A stretch of DNA of 64,000 bases, taken from Carallia brachiata. Lineage: Eukaryota > Streptophyta > Magnoliopsida > Malpighiales > Rhizophoraceae. Made by a program: the position numbers and the translations under genes. Below the pieces are notes generated by a model, which saw nothing but the letters and a program-made list of their open reading frames with translations, had not been told where the DNA came from and searched no databases. Positions 50,694 through 63,600 of the stretch are shown here, piece after piece. The DNA lies in NCBI GenBank assembly GCA_021464245.1, contig JADCRB010000072.1, forward strand, positions 766,055 through 830,054, written 5' to 3'. How positions within the stretch are numbered: position 1 is the first letter of the stretch; each line of letters begins with the position of its first letter.

Positions 50694-51003
50694 ATCCCTA
50701 ATATATCTAAAGTATCCAAAAAAAAGAAACCCAAAATTAAAGCCACAAAAAAATCCAAACACCAATTAAAAATCCTTAATCAACCGCCTTTACTTCTAAT
50801 AAAAATGTTTGTGTCTCTACTTATTATATCTCTAAGCTCTTAATTATATGTGTGTATTATATGCTTTTCTTGCTTCCACCTTTATTTTTTTTTTTTTTTT
50901 TTAATAGGAGAAAGGGGTGATCTTGCTTTTATCAGTCAGTGCTCAAATGCAACCAAAGATGTGAAAAACCAAAGAAAGTTGGAAACTTGGAAGAAGAAAC
51001 CCT

Positions 51004-51083
51004 AGAGAGAGAGAGAGAGAGAGAATTGTAAGCAACCCAAACGAGATCAAAAGAGACAACTAGAGAGAGAGAGAGAGAGAGAG
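51004..51083. promoter_or_regulatory. Two GA tracts upstream of the SEP-like start
   Basis: AG runs at 51004-51024 and 51062-51083 lie 310-390 bp upstream of the ATG, so the sense strand carries CT/GAGA tracts in the leader or core promoter. Such tracts are known binding sites of plant BPC proteins at homeotic genes. Function is inferred. Confidence 0.4.
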
Positions 51084-51099
51084 TTAATTAAGTGAGTAG

Positions 51100-54000
51100 T
51101 TCTTGACAATTTGGGGTTCTCTTTTCTTTTCTTTTATCTAGAGAAAATTGTAAGAGAGAGAATTGTAACTAAGAACTTCTCTTTCTTCTCTTATCTCTTT
51201 GTTTTGATTCTTTGCTTCCTCTCTATCTCTTTCTTTCTTCTTTGTATGCCAGTGTTTTTCTTTTTTCTTTTGAAATTTTTTCTCTTTCTTCTTTAACTTC
51301 AATAAGTAATTGTCTTAATCCTATAAACAAAAGATGCAGTCATTAGGGTTGGGTGTGTTCTTTCTCTTCTAGTTTCATGAAATTTTCTTTTCTTGGTTTC
51401 ACTGTCCTTTTTCCCCACGTCAATACCACGCTCACATTAGAGTACTGTTTTTTACACGCGCCTTTATGTTCCTATCTGTTGAAGGAAATGTGGGACGTGA
51501 ATTAGACGCGCTTGTGAGAAAGAGTGGAGGACGGTTAATTTTGGAGCAGCTTTAATGGCTCTTTTTTTTTTCATTTTTTTCTGAGGTTCTTTTTTTAAAT
51601 TACATTTTTTTTCTTAGGTTGATTACTTTGAAAAATTGAAAATAATTAATTAATTTAATAATATTTAATAATTTATTTATTATTTTTATAATTTAATTAT
51701 GTAAATTATTGTATATTTACTGTATTCTTTTTTATATTTATTTATTTAAATTTTTTGTTTTTTTTTTTTTTAACTTTTGGTTTTATGGGTGTCATTTCCA
51801 GTTGTCTTCAGAAACAGCAGAACGTCGTCATCTTCCTTAAAAAAAACGAATCCTCACGTGTCAGCTTCCTATTGGCTTTGAATCTCTCCCGTACTATCAT
51901 TTGTCTCTTTTTAAACATTTCCCTTCGGCTCTGATTAACCTCACTAAGCAGTCCCACGAAAGATTGTTTAATTTTTGACAAGTAAATTTTGTTTTAAAAA
52001 AATGTAATTACAATTAATTGAAAAAGATTGTTTAACCGAATACTTACGCACCTTTTTTTTTAGAAGAACCTTTTTTTTAAAAAATATATTACACACATAA
52101 TCACTCAAATTTATTTTGTTTTTTTCATTTCAATTTGGTCTCATCTAAATTTTTTGTTTTCGATTATATGTATTATATTGAATTAACTTAGCCCACCTTT
52201 TTGGATCAAAATCGCCAAGAGATTAATTGCTAAATTGTTGACCAAAGCTTGCAGACTCATATCGTGAATATGATCCGTAGTTTGAACTCGCAAAAGATTG
52301 TTTAGTTACAAAGTTATTTTTGATGATTTTTTCTTTCTGTCCTATGCTAAAATAATAAAATGTGAAATTTGGACCTTCATGTTGAAGTATGTATGCATCG
52401 TTACAATTAACGGAAATTACAACTAAATTTAATTTCTATTTCACTTGTGCCTGAGAACAAGATAATCTCATGGTTAACTCTGCACGTTTATTATTCTTTA
52501 ACAACATTGTAATTGTTCTAACAAAAGTTCAATCCCAACCAAAAAAAAGAAAAAAAAAACTCGAATATATTCCCAATTAATGGGAGGTCTCAGTTTCTTA
52601 CCAAAAGATATCAAAATGCCAAATATTCCATACGTGTGGTTTCTTGACTTGAGTCCTCTCGCTCAATAAACGTGCTTTTGTTATGCATAAGTGCAAATTG
52701 CTTCTAATTAATTATATAATATATACGCTGGAAATTATTAGCTATATTTTGACGGGTCTATAGCTTCATATACCCAAAATAGAGAAGAACAATTACTTTG
52801 ATTTCTTTCATACTTCACGGCTGAAATTTCCCACCCCGAAAAATTTCCCACATCTAATTATTCCCACAAACCTTGAGTCTTTGGTCATAGAGTCATTTGT
52901 ACTCAGATGGAATGTCATGCCAACAGACAGTGAACACATGTGTGCAGCACACACACGCATCAGCATTTGTCTGTGCTGTAATAAATAATAACTTTTTTCT
53001 TAGGCTAATTCCTTCGTCTATCTCTCTTTTAGTGGGCTTGAATTGTCGGGGCATGCACGAGCTAGAGGCAAATTTTTCTAATTTGATTAGCAATATTTGT
53101 AACTTTACTAAAAATGTTCAGTCAAGTGTGAAATATTAATAGACTAGGGTAAATCAAAAGTAACAATGGCAATGATATATATTGGATATTGTTAGAAAGA
53201 GATAACTTTACCTTTAATTGGCAAGGAATTAATCGTCTTTTTATGCAAATCTTATATTGACCCACAATCATAACTGCAAATATAAAGTTAATTGGAATTC
53301 TTGTTTATTGAGGTTTTTTTATTTTTGGAACAAGCTTAGCTGGAGAAAAGAACCTTTCACGAAAATTATGTACTGGGATAGTATTATCAACTATGTACAC
53401 TTTGGTGCCAAAATTAGATAATTACTCGTCACCTCCTAACGATGGCAACAAAGCCTCCACAACACCCCCCCCCCCCGCCCCAAATAAAAAAATCAATGCT
53501 AAGGTTACAAGAACTTTGTAGGCAAAATGCAAAGAGTTCTCCCACAAAATTGGAATTTCTTAATGCTGATGATAATTACATGTAGCAACTAGTAACACAA
53601 AGTGGCGAGAAAAATATATATTTTTAGTTTGAGTATCACTGTATAACTCATTCTCAATGGATTTCATATGGACATACAATCTGTCAATCTAATGACATTT
53701 AAAAATTCTTTTATTTTTTAATTCAACTATCAATGGTCTATATTACTACATGTGTGCCCACTTATACTCCAATAAAGGTGAGCTAATAAATTTTTCTCGT
53801 TGGGAGATGGGACTATAAATTAATGTGCATGTTCTGGAGGACAGGGGATGAAATGAAGTTTATGATCCTTTGCTTTGCTCGACTTCTAAGACAACAACAT
53901 AAGTACATGTGCAGTTAATTTTGTTGACTTCGTGTATGTGCAATAGTCAAATAATTCATTTCCCAATTGGGCATCCTATAGAGAGTGACTGCTGAGAAGC

Positions 54001-57000
54001 CTGTATAGCACCATTGTGTTTAAAAAATTAAATTTTAGAGCAATTTTGGATTTCTATGACCAACTGAGCTGCAAAAATAAATGGTTAGATATGAATACGT
54101 CCCATACTATTTTGTATGAAACAATGATTGGTACAGGAAATTACGTAGTGATACAATATTCTCACTTCTACATACAAGAAAAAGAACTGTACGCCTACCC
54201 TATACATGTGATGGGTAGGTACAACAAGTAAGAGTAGAAGCAGTCCTCATTTGTTTTCACAAAACTATATATATATATTATATTATATATCCAATTTTAT
54301 TTTTTGAAATTACAATTCGGGTTCGACATAATTTGGTAAATTTCTCTTTCATATATATAAGTTTTAAGGTAACCTAATGATAAGTCAGATTTATTATAGA
54401 AGTTTTTATGAAGTTTCCAACCCACTTATATTGCCAGTTATAATTTTATTTTATTTTATTTTTTCATTAATTGTCCACCCTATTTTTTCTCAGACTAAGG
54501 GAGGGGGTTAAGAAGGAAAATGAATAGAAGAATGAAGGATTTACCCTGTTTGTTGAGTGGAAGGAAAATAAATGTAGATGAGAAATCAATCTTTGTTTTC
54601 TTTTTATAAGCGATTTCCTTGCAAAGTGAATGATTAACAGAACATAGGGAGAGATAACCTTTTTTGTTCCATCAATTTTGCTTTGAACCAAAATTAAAGT
54701 CATAACAATTGTAAATTTGAGACTGTACATCTAAGTCAAATGATAATCACTATATTTGTTTGGGTAGGAAAAACAATCCTTTTTTTTAGGCGAAGTTAAG
54801 TTGATTACATTAAACTCACAATAATTAAAAAGGCAATTATTATCAGAAAATCTAACCAATAACACCCCAACATTGATATAGATAAAAGACTTTTCAATAC
54901 AAATTTAATATTAAGTAGTGACAAAATGATTATGTAATTTATTTAATAATATTTAATAATTAATTTTATTTTTTTAAATTTTAGTAATATAAAAATTTAT
55001 ATTATTTTTTTATTATTTTATTTTCACCTAAATATGGTTACTTAATATTTACCTAAACCGGAAAGAAGCACGTAGCGACTATTTTCCTTTTCAACTGATT
55101 TCCAAACGAAATGGTTTTAGACCCATGCAAAGTTCTCTCGAGATTTTGTCCTGATGTATATATACAAAGAATAATCAACTGTCAATCTTGTGTAATCATA
55201 TTAATAAAAAAATAATTAAAAAAAGATAAAATAATAGGAACAATTTGGGAATATATACAATTTTTTAGTCTTAAATATGTTTAATTTTTTTATATTTCAT
55301 TTGAATATTAAATCTTTAAATTTTTTTACTAATTCAGTCCTTTAGTTTACGAAAAGTGGCCAATTTATTAATAAATAAATTTAATTTAATAAAAATTATT
55401 TAAAAAAAATCAAGTATACAAATTAAATATTATTTTATCAACAAATATGTATATTAAATATTTATTTAATCAACAAATATCTAAATTAATTATGTAAAGT
55501 GCATACTTTTTTATGAAAAAATTTTTAATTAGTGTATTTAATATTTTTTTAAATAAGTTTTATAAATTTAAAATTATTTTTTAATAAATTGATCATTTTT
55601 TATTAATAGATAAATTGATTTAATAAAAAATTAAAAAATTTAAAACTCAAATAAAATTTTAAAAAAAATTTAAAACTCATATATCAAGAAATCAAAAAAT
55701 TTAAGTTTAAAAAAATTTTATACCTCACAATTTGGGTGGGTATTAAACTTTTCCGTTCCCAAATGCTGTCTGTCACTTTGTGAAACTATGACAAGAACAG
55801 CAAAAAAATCCGAGCGTGTCGGTCTCCCATTGGCAGTGACGCATAGTTACAAGGTGACGCGGACGGGTTTTCGGCTCCTTGGCCTATGATGCCAGAGTAT
55901 CTGAACAGTGAGAAGCCCCGGAAGAGGGCACGTGGCGAGATGAGACAGCAGGAGCACGAACGCCAAGCACAAATTGCTGGCCTTGTTGACATTTATTGGA
56001 GGCGTGCTTTAGGGGAAAAAAACCAAAAAAAAAAAAAAGCTACTGCATAATAATTGGCTGTCTCGTTTGCTCTTCTTCAAGTAAATTTCAGTGATTTGAC
56101 CTAAATAAATAACGAATCAAGACAAAAACATCGAACACATGTATCTTCCGTCAATGTGAATTGATTTCCTGCTGTTTGAAAAAAAAAAAAAAAACCAAAG
56201 GGATCAAGCTTGTGACAGTTGTATTAAGTGTGGCAAACTGTAGTAAATAAGCTAATAAAAACAAAAAGAAATTATTATAGTTAGACTAACAAAATAAACA
56301 ATATGGGCTCAAGAAATTTGATAAATAAATTCTTCTTTTAAAAAAAAGTTATTCCACGATGAAGCATCTAACATGGGATGTAATGAAAAGTCCAAAAAAA
56401 AACAAAAAAAATAGTCTTACCTAAAAATATAGTATGCACGTATAAGTAATAAGATAATTACAGATTTAACACACTATGTATAATAAAAAAATAAAAAATA
56501 GATAAATAATTTGTACATATCACTCATTCTATTTAAATTTCCACTACTTTTCTACCATGATCTAAGTCCTATCCAACCAAGAATTACCCACAAAGACCAA
56601 AAGAAAGTAACGATAATTTCCCAATTGAGTTAGACACAACATTCCTGGCCTGGAAAAGTCTTTTGTTGGGTGAAGTTACCATGAATGCAAGCTTTTGGGC
56701 TTTGGCTTAAGTTACGCATTGGCTACAACGTCTTTGCCAAAGCTACTACGCCACGAATCCTAACCTATGCTAAGCACTCACCAACTATTTCTGTTTTTTT
56801 TTTTTTTCTTTTAATACTATATGTCTTCAAATAGGTAATGATAAATAATAATATAACCTCCGCTAACAGTTTCTTAACAATTTATTTGTTATTTATTTTT
56901 TTTATAAATTTAATTATCTAATAGTTCATATTATTTTACTATTATTTTGAAATTATTTAAGTGATACCACCAAAATTTTTTCTTTTTTTCTTCCGAATAA

Positions 57001-57348
57001 ATAGGCCATAGGTTGGCCAAGGCCAGGGCGCCCTATGTAACTAGAGCCATTTGGACGATATTAAGAGATTTGATTAACAAAAACGCTCTCCAAGTTCTGT
57101 TGTGATTCAAGAAGTATTAGTTTTGGGAATGTCATTGTTTCACGATTGCATGCCTTGCAAAAGAACACCTGGACAGCGATTCAAAACTCATTTAACAAAG
57201 ACAAGATGCACATCTTGCAATATGCAACCAAAACCTCTTTAACGAACCTAAGCACTTTTTGGCAGTTCGTATATACAACTCAAAATGGGAGCCGAAGGAA
57301 GACCATGCCAGTTCAGAAACCAGCATAAAAAGAGAAAGGTTAAGCACC
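51100..57348. other. 6-kb intergenic region, no gene seen
   Basis: It is AT-rich with many homopolymers, including a C-run at about 53465-53477. A G-box/ABRE-like CACGTGTC (51855-51862) with a nearby CCAAT box lies 1.2 kb upstream of the SEP-like start. A GC-rich island at about 55780-55990 contains CACGTGGC (55929-55936). No open frame has recognisable features. Confidence 0.6.
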
Positions 57349-60300
57349 CTAAGCGAATGTCTTGACCAATAAAGTTAAAATTTCAAATTTCAGCAAAAAC
57401 TCTATTGGGAGATGAGCATTTACCTCTATTTTCGAAGTGGTTGCCCATTTTGTCCACCATTTCAGATTGCAACAGCAGGAGATTTTTAGTGTCTCAAGGG
57501 AAGGGAAAAAGGAGACCATGCTATTGTTGTTGTTGCTACTGCTGCTGCTGTTATTGCTACTGCTACAGATAGCTGCTGATCCTCCTCCTCCTCCTCCTTC
57601 TCCTCCTCCGACCACACAACAACTCCGTATGTCTATATCTATGTACTCCAGATCAGTTAACCCCCAAATGAATATTTTTTTTAACGAAGGGAGTTGATCC
57701 AATGCTGGAAGACTTCGGCATTTCGGGCAATCAAACAACTTAAGGCTGACCAGATTGGTGAGAAAAGAAAGCCACTTGCCAAAATTTATTCCTCCGTAAT
57801 TCTCTACGGTTAAGTCTTTTAAATTTTGGTGTGGCCGCAAAGATTCCAATGACATTTCATCGTCATTATCAATCATATCGTTGCTATCCAAAGGCACCCA
57901 TTTTAATGTCAACTCTTGGAGACGTGGCTTCTCTCTCAAATTAGCGCCTGCCAGTAACAAATCAGCAGGGTCAACAATACATACAAAAAAGTGCCCAAAA
58001 CACACGGACAAATATGAAGCAGATATGAAAGATATGAAAAATTGTATTTGTTATTTTAGTATATTTTTAACTAAAATGTGTATTAAAAAATTTTCCATTT
58101 AGTAATACAGAAAATTTAAAGAAAAATTTGCATTTATAATAACTTAGATAAATTACAAAATAGTTTATCCGTATTTATATAAAATATACAAAAAAAAAAA
58201 TTAGTAACAAAATTTTGTAAATCAAATATTTTTATCTAACAAAAAATTTCTTTCTACCTTCAATTTTTAAATTAATTAATGATAAAAATTACTGTTTAGA
58301 CAAGGCAAGGTTTTTATTGCCGCCAAAAGAGATTTTCAGTAAAATAATCTTAAAATTCTCATTTTAGTATTAAAAATTTTCAAATTCCAGTGCCCCCACT
58401 AGAGTGTAAATGGCTCTGCTATTGACACCTGCACAAGTTTCAGCTATGCTACTAGTAATAGAAGTAGAAGTAAAAGCAGTATCTTTTTCTTTATGATGAT
58501 TATATTTCTCATTCCTATGATGTGGCAAATTCTTAATATGTAGCTCTCCTCCCAAGTTTTTCAAGTCATGTAATTTGTCGAGTCCTCCACTCTTCCTCTC
58601 TTGCTTCCGTTTTGAGTTTGTAGGCAGTATGAAACTCGTCAATCTCTTAAGCGAAATCAACTGTACAATCCCTCTTGGCATATGAGTCATTGCATAACAC
58701 TCGCGGATGTCAAGGTGCTCGAGACTCACCAGCTTTTTAATATCCTTCGGTAAATGTGTCAGCCCCACACATCGTTTTAGTTTGAGCACTTGCAAATTTT
58801 GTAATCTAGTAATTGTATGGGGCAACTTCTTGATCTCTTTGTTCGAAGATAAATTAAGATACTTTAACTGCTTCAACTTATTAATGGAATGTGGTACCGT
58901 CTGAATATCTAAATCTTGTAAATTTAACTGCCGTAAACGTCTTAAATTACAAAAAATTGCATGACATTGCCCATCGCCTATTTTGCAACATACTGGTGCC
59001 AAAAATGTTCGCAGACTTTTTGCTTCAAGCACGGATACTGGAACTTGCCAAGAGTTAATATATTCTTTTGAGAGTTTGTCAAATGAGATATGTCGAGTTT
59101 TCTCACCAACTTCTCTCGAGTTTGAAATTGACACACAAGCACTTTCAATGCCAGTTACAGAAGAAGCAAGATCATGTATTAAATCATGCATTTTGCATCT
59201 TATTATGTTCCCCAACTCATCCTCTTCCACTTCTTGGAAGAAAAAACCTCCATAGGAGATCCATGAAACACTCCCGACCAATATGTTCAAGACACTGACC
59301 TGGATCCGATGACCTAATGTACCCTTGTGCCATCCAAAGAGCTACCAATTCGTCCACATCAATTTTGTGGTCTTTTGGAAACAATCTACAATAAGCAAAG
59401 CAGTGTTTTAAATGTGGAGGAAGATAGTCATAACTCAACTTAAGAGTTGTTAGGAACTTAGGATGCAACTTTCTTCTTGATTTATTCGTGCAAGTTCCTT
59501 ATTTTTGAAAGATTCCCATTTAAATATCGTTTCCTTAAAATACAAGAGACGCCCAATTGCTCTTATTGCTAGGGGAACTCCCTTACACTTTACCACAATT
59601 TCATTTTCAATTAGTTCATGATTTGGCGTCGGTGGCGCACACCCTTGTTTAAAGGCCATTTGAGCAAACAAAGACCAAGATTCCTCATTAGATAAGCCCA
59701 TTAATTCATATTGTGCTTCTGGCATAGGGCTTGCAATCTGTACAACCTTTCTAGAACGTGTGGTCACTAGTATTCGGCTTCCTCTTGAACCACCCACTAA
59801 TAGATCTCTTAAGGAATACCATTTCTCAGAATCCTCGTTCCAAACATCGTCTAGTACAAGTAAGTACTTCTTTCCATTAATTTTTTCAAGAAGACAATCT
59901 TTTAAGATATTCATTGTACTCATATTAGGCTTTTCTCCAATCACAGATTCCAAAATCTGTTCAATTATCACTCACATTGAAATCGTTAGAGACACATACC
60001 CACATTTTAAATTAAATTGTGACTTCACATTCTCATCACTATATGTGAGTTGAGCCAAAGTCGTCTTTCCCAATCCTCCAATTCCAACTATCGAAATGAC
60101 AGATACGTTAACATCACCATCGTTTGTTGACAAAAGAAGTTGTGTAATTGCCTTTTTATCATCTTCTCTGCCAACAACCACTTTAGGGACAGAAGAGTGT
60201 GATTCATCTCCTTTTCTTAGCCATCACAAACGTTGACTTGTCAACGGGATGTTGCTGAAATTTAAACTGCATTCCGACACGCATAACAACATCCAGTCTC

Positions 60301-60683
60301 TCCCGAATTGCTTTGATTTTGTGACCCATCTTAAGGCCATATGCAAGTTGGTTAGAACTTGAAAAGAAAAGGCGTACCTCCTTTGTCGCTTTGTTCCCCG
60401 TCATCACTTGTCGCCTCAGAACTTCCGTGGAAATATCATCCAGCAAGTCATCTGCGTCGTACAAGACTTCTTTCAACTTGTCCAGCCAATCTTTCACTCG
60501 GTCATCACCTCGCGCTTGCCGATCTTCTGCATCAAGAAGCATGTCCTTGACACCGATAACTGTGATGCGCAGCAATTCAATCTCATCTTTGACACCCCAC
60601 CACAGGCCAATCTCTTGAAGAGCAATGGGGCTCAACATTCTAAGAACTCCCTCTGCAACATGGAACAGTAATCCTTCTGCCAT
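57349..60683 (-). pseudogene. CC-NB-ARC-LRR (RGA-type NLR) resistance gene relic
   Basis: The start ATG is at 60681-60683 (MAEGLLFHVAEGVL). An Rx-type coiled coil follows (60204-60683, with DADDLLDDIS). Next is NB-ARC: P-loop GIGGLGKTT (60059-60085), kinase-2 LVLDDVW (59843-59863), RNBS-B GSRILVTTRS, a GVPLA variant of GLPL (about 59560) and KMHDL (near 59185). Then come leucine-rich repeats to 57349. The frame is broken between CC and NB-ARC (near 60215), at a TGA in RNBS-A (near 59970, between two small deletions), near 59455 (short insertion), at a T-run near 59240, and by about 370 bp of AT-rich DNA at 58011-58375. The C-terminal LRRs look truncated. CNL proteins detect pathogen effectors in the cytoplasm; this copy cannot make a full one as assembled. 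Confidence 0.92.
57520..57609 (-). repeat. Trinucleotide low-complexity block in the NLR LRR
   Basis: GCT/GTT-type then CCT-type triplets on the plus strand encode Ser/Asn and Gly runs on the minus strand. They interrupt a loop between leucine-rich repeats and stay in frame. Confidence 0.8.
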
Positions 60684-60699
60684 GTCCGTATTGGGTACA

Positions 60700-63600
60700 A
60701 GCTACTCGAAAAGCCAAAGTAACTTTAGAAGTGTCTCAAGTGATTATGGTAGGAGATCTCACTCGGGAACTCAGATGCTAGATGTACACTTAGAGCTTTT
60801 GGGATCAGGGTGGCCTATGTTTCTACAAGGAAGACGCGTAACGTACACAGATCATGACCGTTGAAACCACATCTCAAATCCAACGCGCAGCATCTAAAAG
60901 CTCCCATACCGTTCCAGTTAATGCGCACAGATTTTTTTTTTTTTTCCCGGACAAGAGAAAATAAAATATGAAAGAGGTGCGTGACGATGGGATTCCATTT
61001 CCAAGAAGAGCTTCATTACAGAATTAAAATATTATTATTTAAAAATTTTACTTGATAAATTGTCCCCTTTTTTTTTTTACAATCGCCCCCTCCTTTTTAG
61101 CAATCAAATTCAAATAAAATATATTTCTTTTTTTATTATAAAAAATAAATATATAATTGTAAAAGAAGAGACAATTATAATATTTAGACAAAATTTTTTA
61201 ATATAATTTATCTGATACTGTACTTTTTCTAAAAGAAAGAAAGTATTCCAAACCTGCTCCAATATATTGTTGGTTTCCTCTGATTTGATGAAAAGTTTTG
61301 GAACTGCTCTAATTTTTTGAATATCTTCGCACCTACGTTGTCCAGAGCGCGTAGAAAGTGTCTTATTCAAAGGTTGAAAGCAAGAGAAGGAACGTTCAAG
61401 GACAAAACGTATTTGTGAATTAAATAGGACGTTACATCACTGTTTCGGAGCCTTTGTTATATAGAATTAAGATATTACAAATCACATTTGATATGTCAAA
61501 TCAAATTATAACAAATGTTAATTAGATGTATTCATTGGATATAGTGTTGTGCAGTGAAATTCGTTAAATGCTCATTACATTTATAAACATTGTTTCTATT
61601 AAAAGTATTTTACTCGTCCTCGAGGAGAACATTCCATTAATTAAAGCTTTTAATTTAGAGGTGTTAATTTTTTTATCAATGAATGATGGATGAGGTTGTT
61701 TAAGAAAAACAATAAAATTATATAGCAAGGACCTAATGAATCTCTTATACGAGGATGGATGAGTCAGATCCAACTAGTACTTTGTAGTTTAAAATTCAAA
61801 CATCATTCATTTCAAGAAACTTCAAAATCGTCAAAATTATCATATAAAGATGGGCGTGTGTGAAAGTGAAGCACATGGACGGCGGGGAGCGGGAATCATC
61901 AACCAAGTCAAGTCCGCCCAAACCCGCCATAACCTCTAACCTATTTAGTTGGTTGTTGGCTTACCCAACAAAAAGTGATGAAATCTTCGGTAAAAAATTT
62001 ACATTTTTGAAAGAAAAGTTGTGTGAAACGCTGTCCAAATACAACTGATTAAATTTTATGTGTAACAGTAATTTTTTCTTCTTATTTTTAGTTGCATTTA
62101 AAATTTGAAACAGTTACAAACTGAATACGATCAATTACATTTAAACAGTTTTTCGGACAAGGTTTTATCCAAAAATACAACAGTACTCAATGTTCAGATT
62201 GGAGCAAAAGTGTTTGAAGTGATTGTAGTGGTAGTGGTGATCTCACTCAAAACCAATGCACAGCGGCTGTCATACCACACCAAAATACATACATACATAC
62301 CTACACGTATACATGTGTGCGATTGATGGCCAGATTCTTGCATAAACGAGGCGTTGAGACGTTGACTGGTCAGCTTCTTGGAGAATGGGGAAAAATTAAT
62401 CAAAATGGGAAGGCTCAAGGAACAAGTATGTCGCCCCCCACACCCACTCTCACCCTCGCCCTATAAAGAACGATTAACAAATAAGAAATACCCGTTAGTG
62501 TACTAATGTACTTTATGGGAGTAAAAGAGCACACCGTGAGCTGCGCGGGAAAGCAGAATCAATCAGTAAAATATAGAAAAGTTGAGCAGAAATTGCGCAG
62601 AGAAGAAAAAATATAAAAATAGGCGTGTAAGACCAACCTCCCATCGCCTCAATGGCATGTCATTGATCATGCCTGGGGTTTAGAGTTCGAGGTCTTGGTA
62701 ACACCAACAACAACACCATCCACCATGGATGAACCCAAAAAATAAAAATAGGCGTGTAAGTGAAAGTGAAAGTGACGCACATAGGCGGTGGGAAGTGGGA
62801 ATCATCCACCTGACTTGGTTGTACCTCACCTAGAGCAATGAAATGTTCAGATAGGAGCAAAATTAAAAAGTTTTATGCCCTTTGGATGCAAAAGAAAGGA
62901 AAATGAAAAGAAAATAAAATAAAAGTATTTTTTATTTATTTATTTTTTATTAATATAAATAATTAATTTTTATTTTTTTCATAAATTATTATTTATTTTT
63001 TTCATAATTTTTTAATTATTATTTTTTATCAATTATAATATTATCAATTTTTTTTTTTTCTTTTTCTTTTTTATTATATCCAAACACAACATTAGTGATT
63101 ACCACCCAATTTGTAGCTGAAGAGCTCTTTAGTTTGGTTGTTGGTGATTATTATTATTTAGTTGATTGTTAATTATTATTATTGATTATTATGAATGTTC
63201 AAGTTCTTTAGATATCAAATTATCACCAACATTTTTCAATGATTTTGTCATTATTGTGCATGGTATTAAAATTCGCTACATTATATTAAAGCAATAATAA
63301 TCCAATTTAAATACCTTCACAGTTCATGCATTAAATTGTCATCAGCAGCCTTTTAAATATTTTAGGGCATTGCCTCTTTTCCTATTACTTTCTAACTAAA
63401 TATCTGTATTAGCATATAAAAAAAATAAAAACTGGTGCATGTAAGAACCAGTGCCAATGTTGACAGAATTACCACTAATTGGTTATAAGAGCAACATAAT
63501 TGATAAGACGAAAGAGACACGAGCAAAGCACATACTTTACATTGCATAAAATTCTATTATTAGCTTAATTTTTATTTGCTAGTCAATACTAAAAATTAAT

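Noticed and set aside
53465..53477. C-run as a possible quadruplex or regulatory site
   Set aside because: It is a single homopolymer, which does not make a four-tract quadruplex. Probably a length-variable homopolymer.
57146..57328. 60-codon frame downstream of the NLR
   Set aside because: It has no recognisable domain, and composition and length are compatible with chance. It may be NLR 3' flank.
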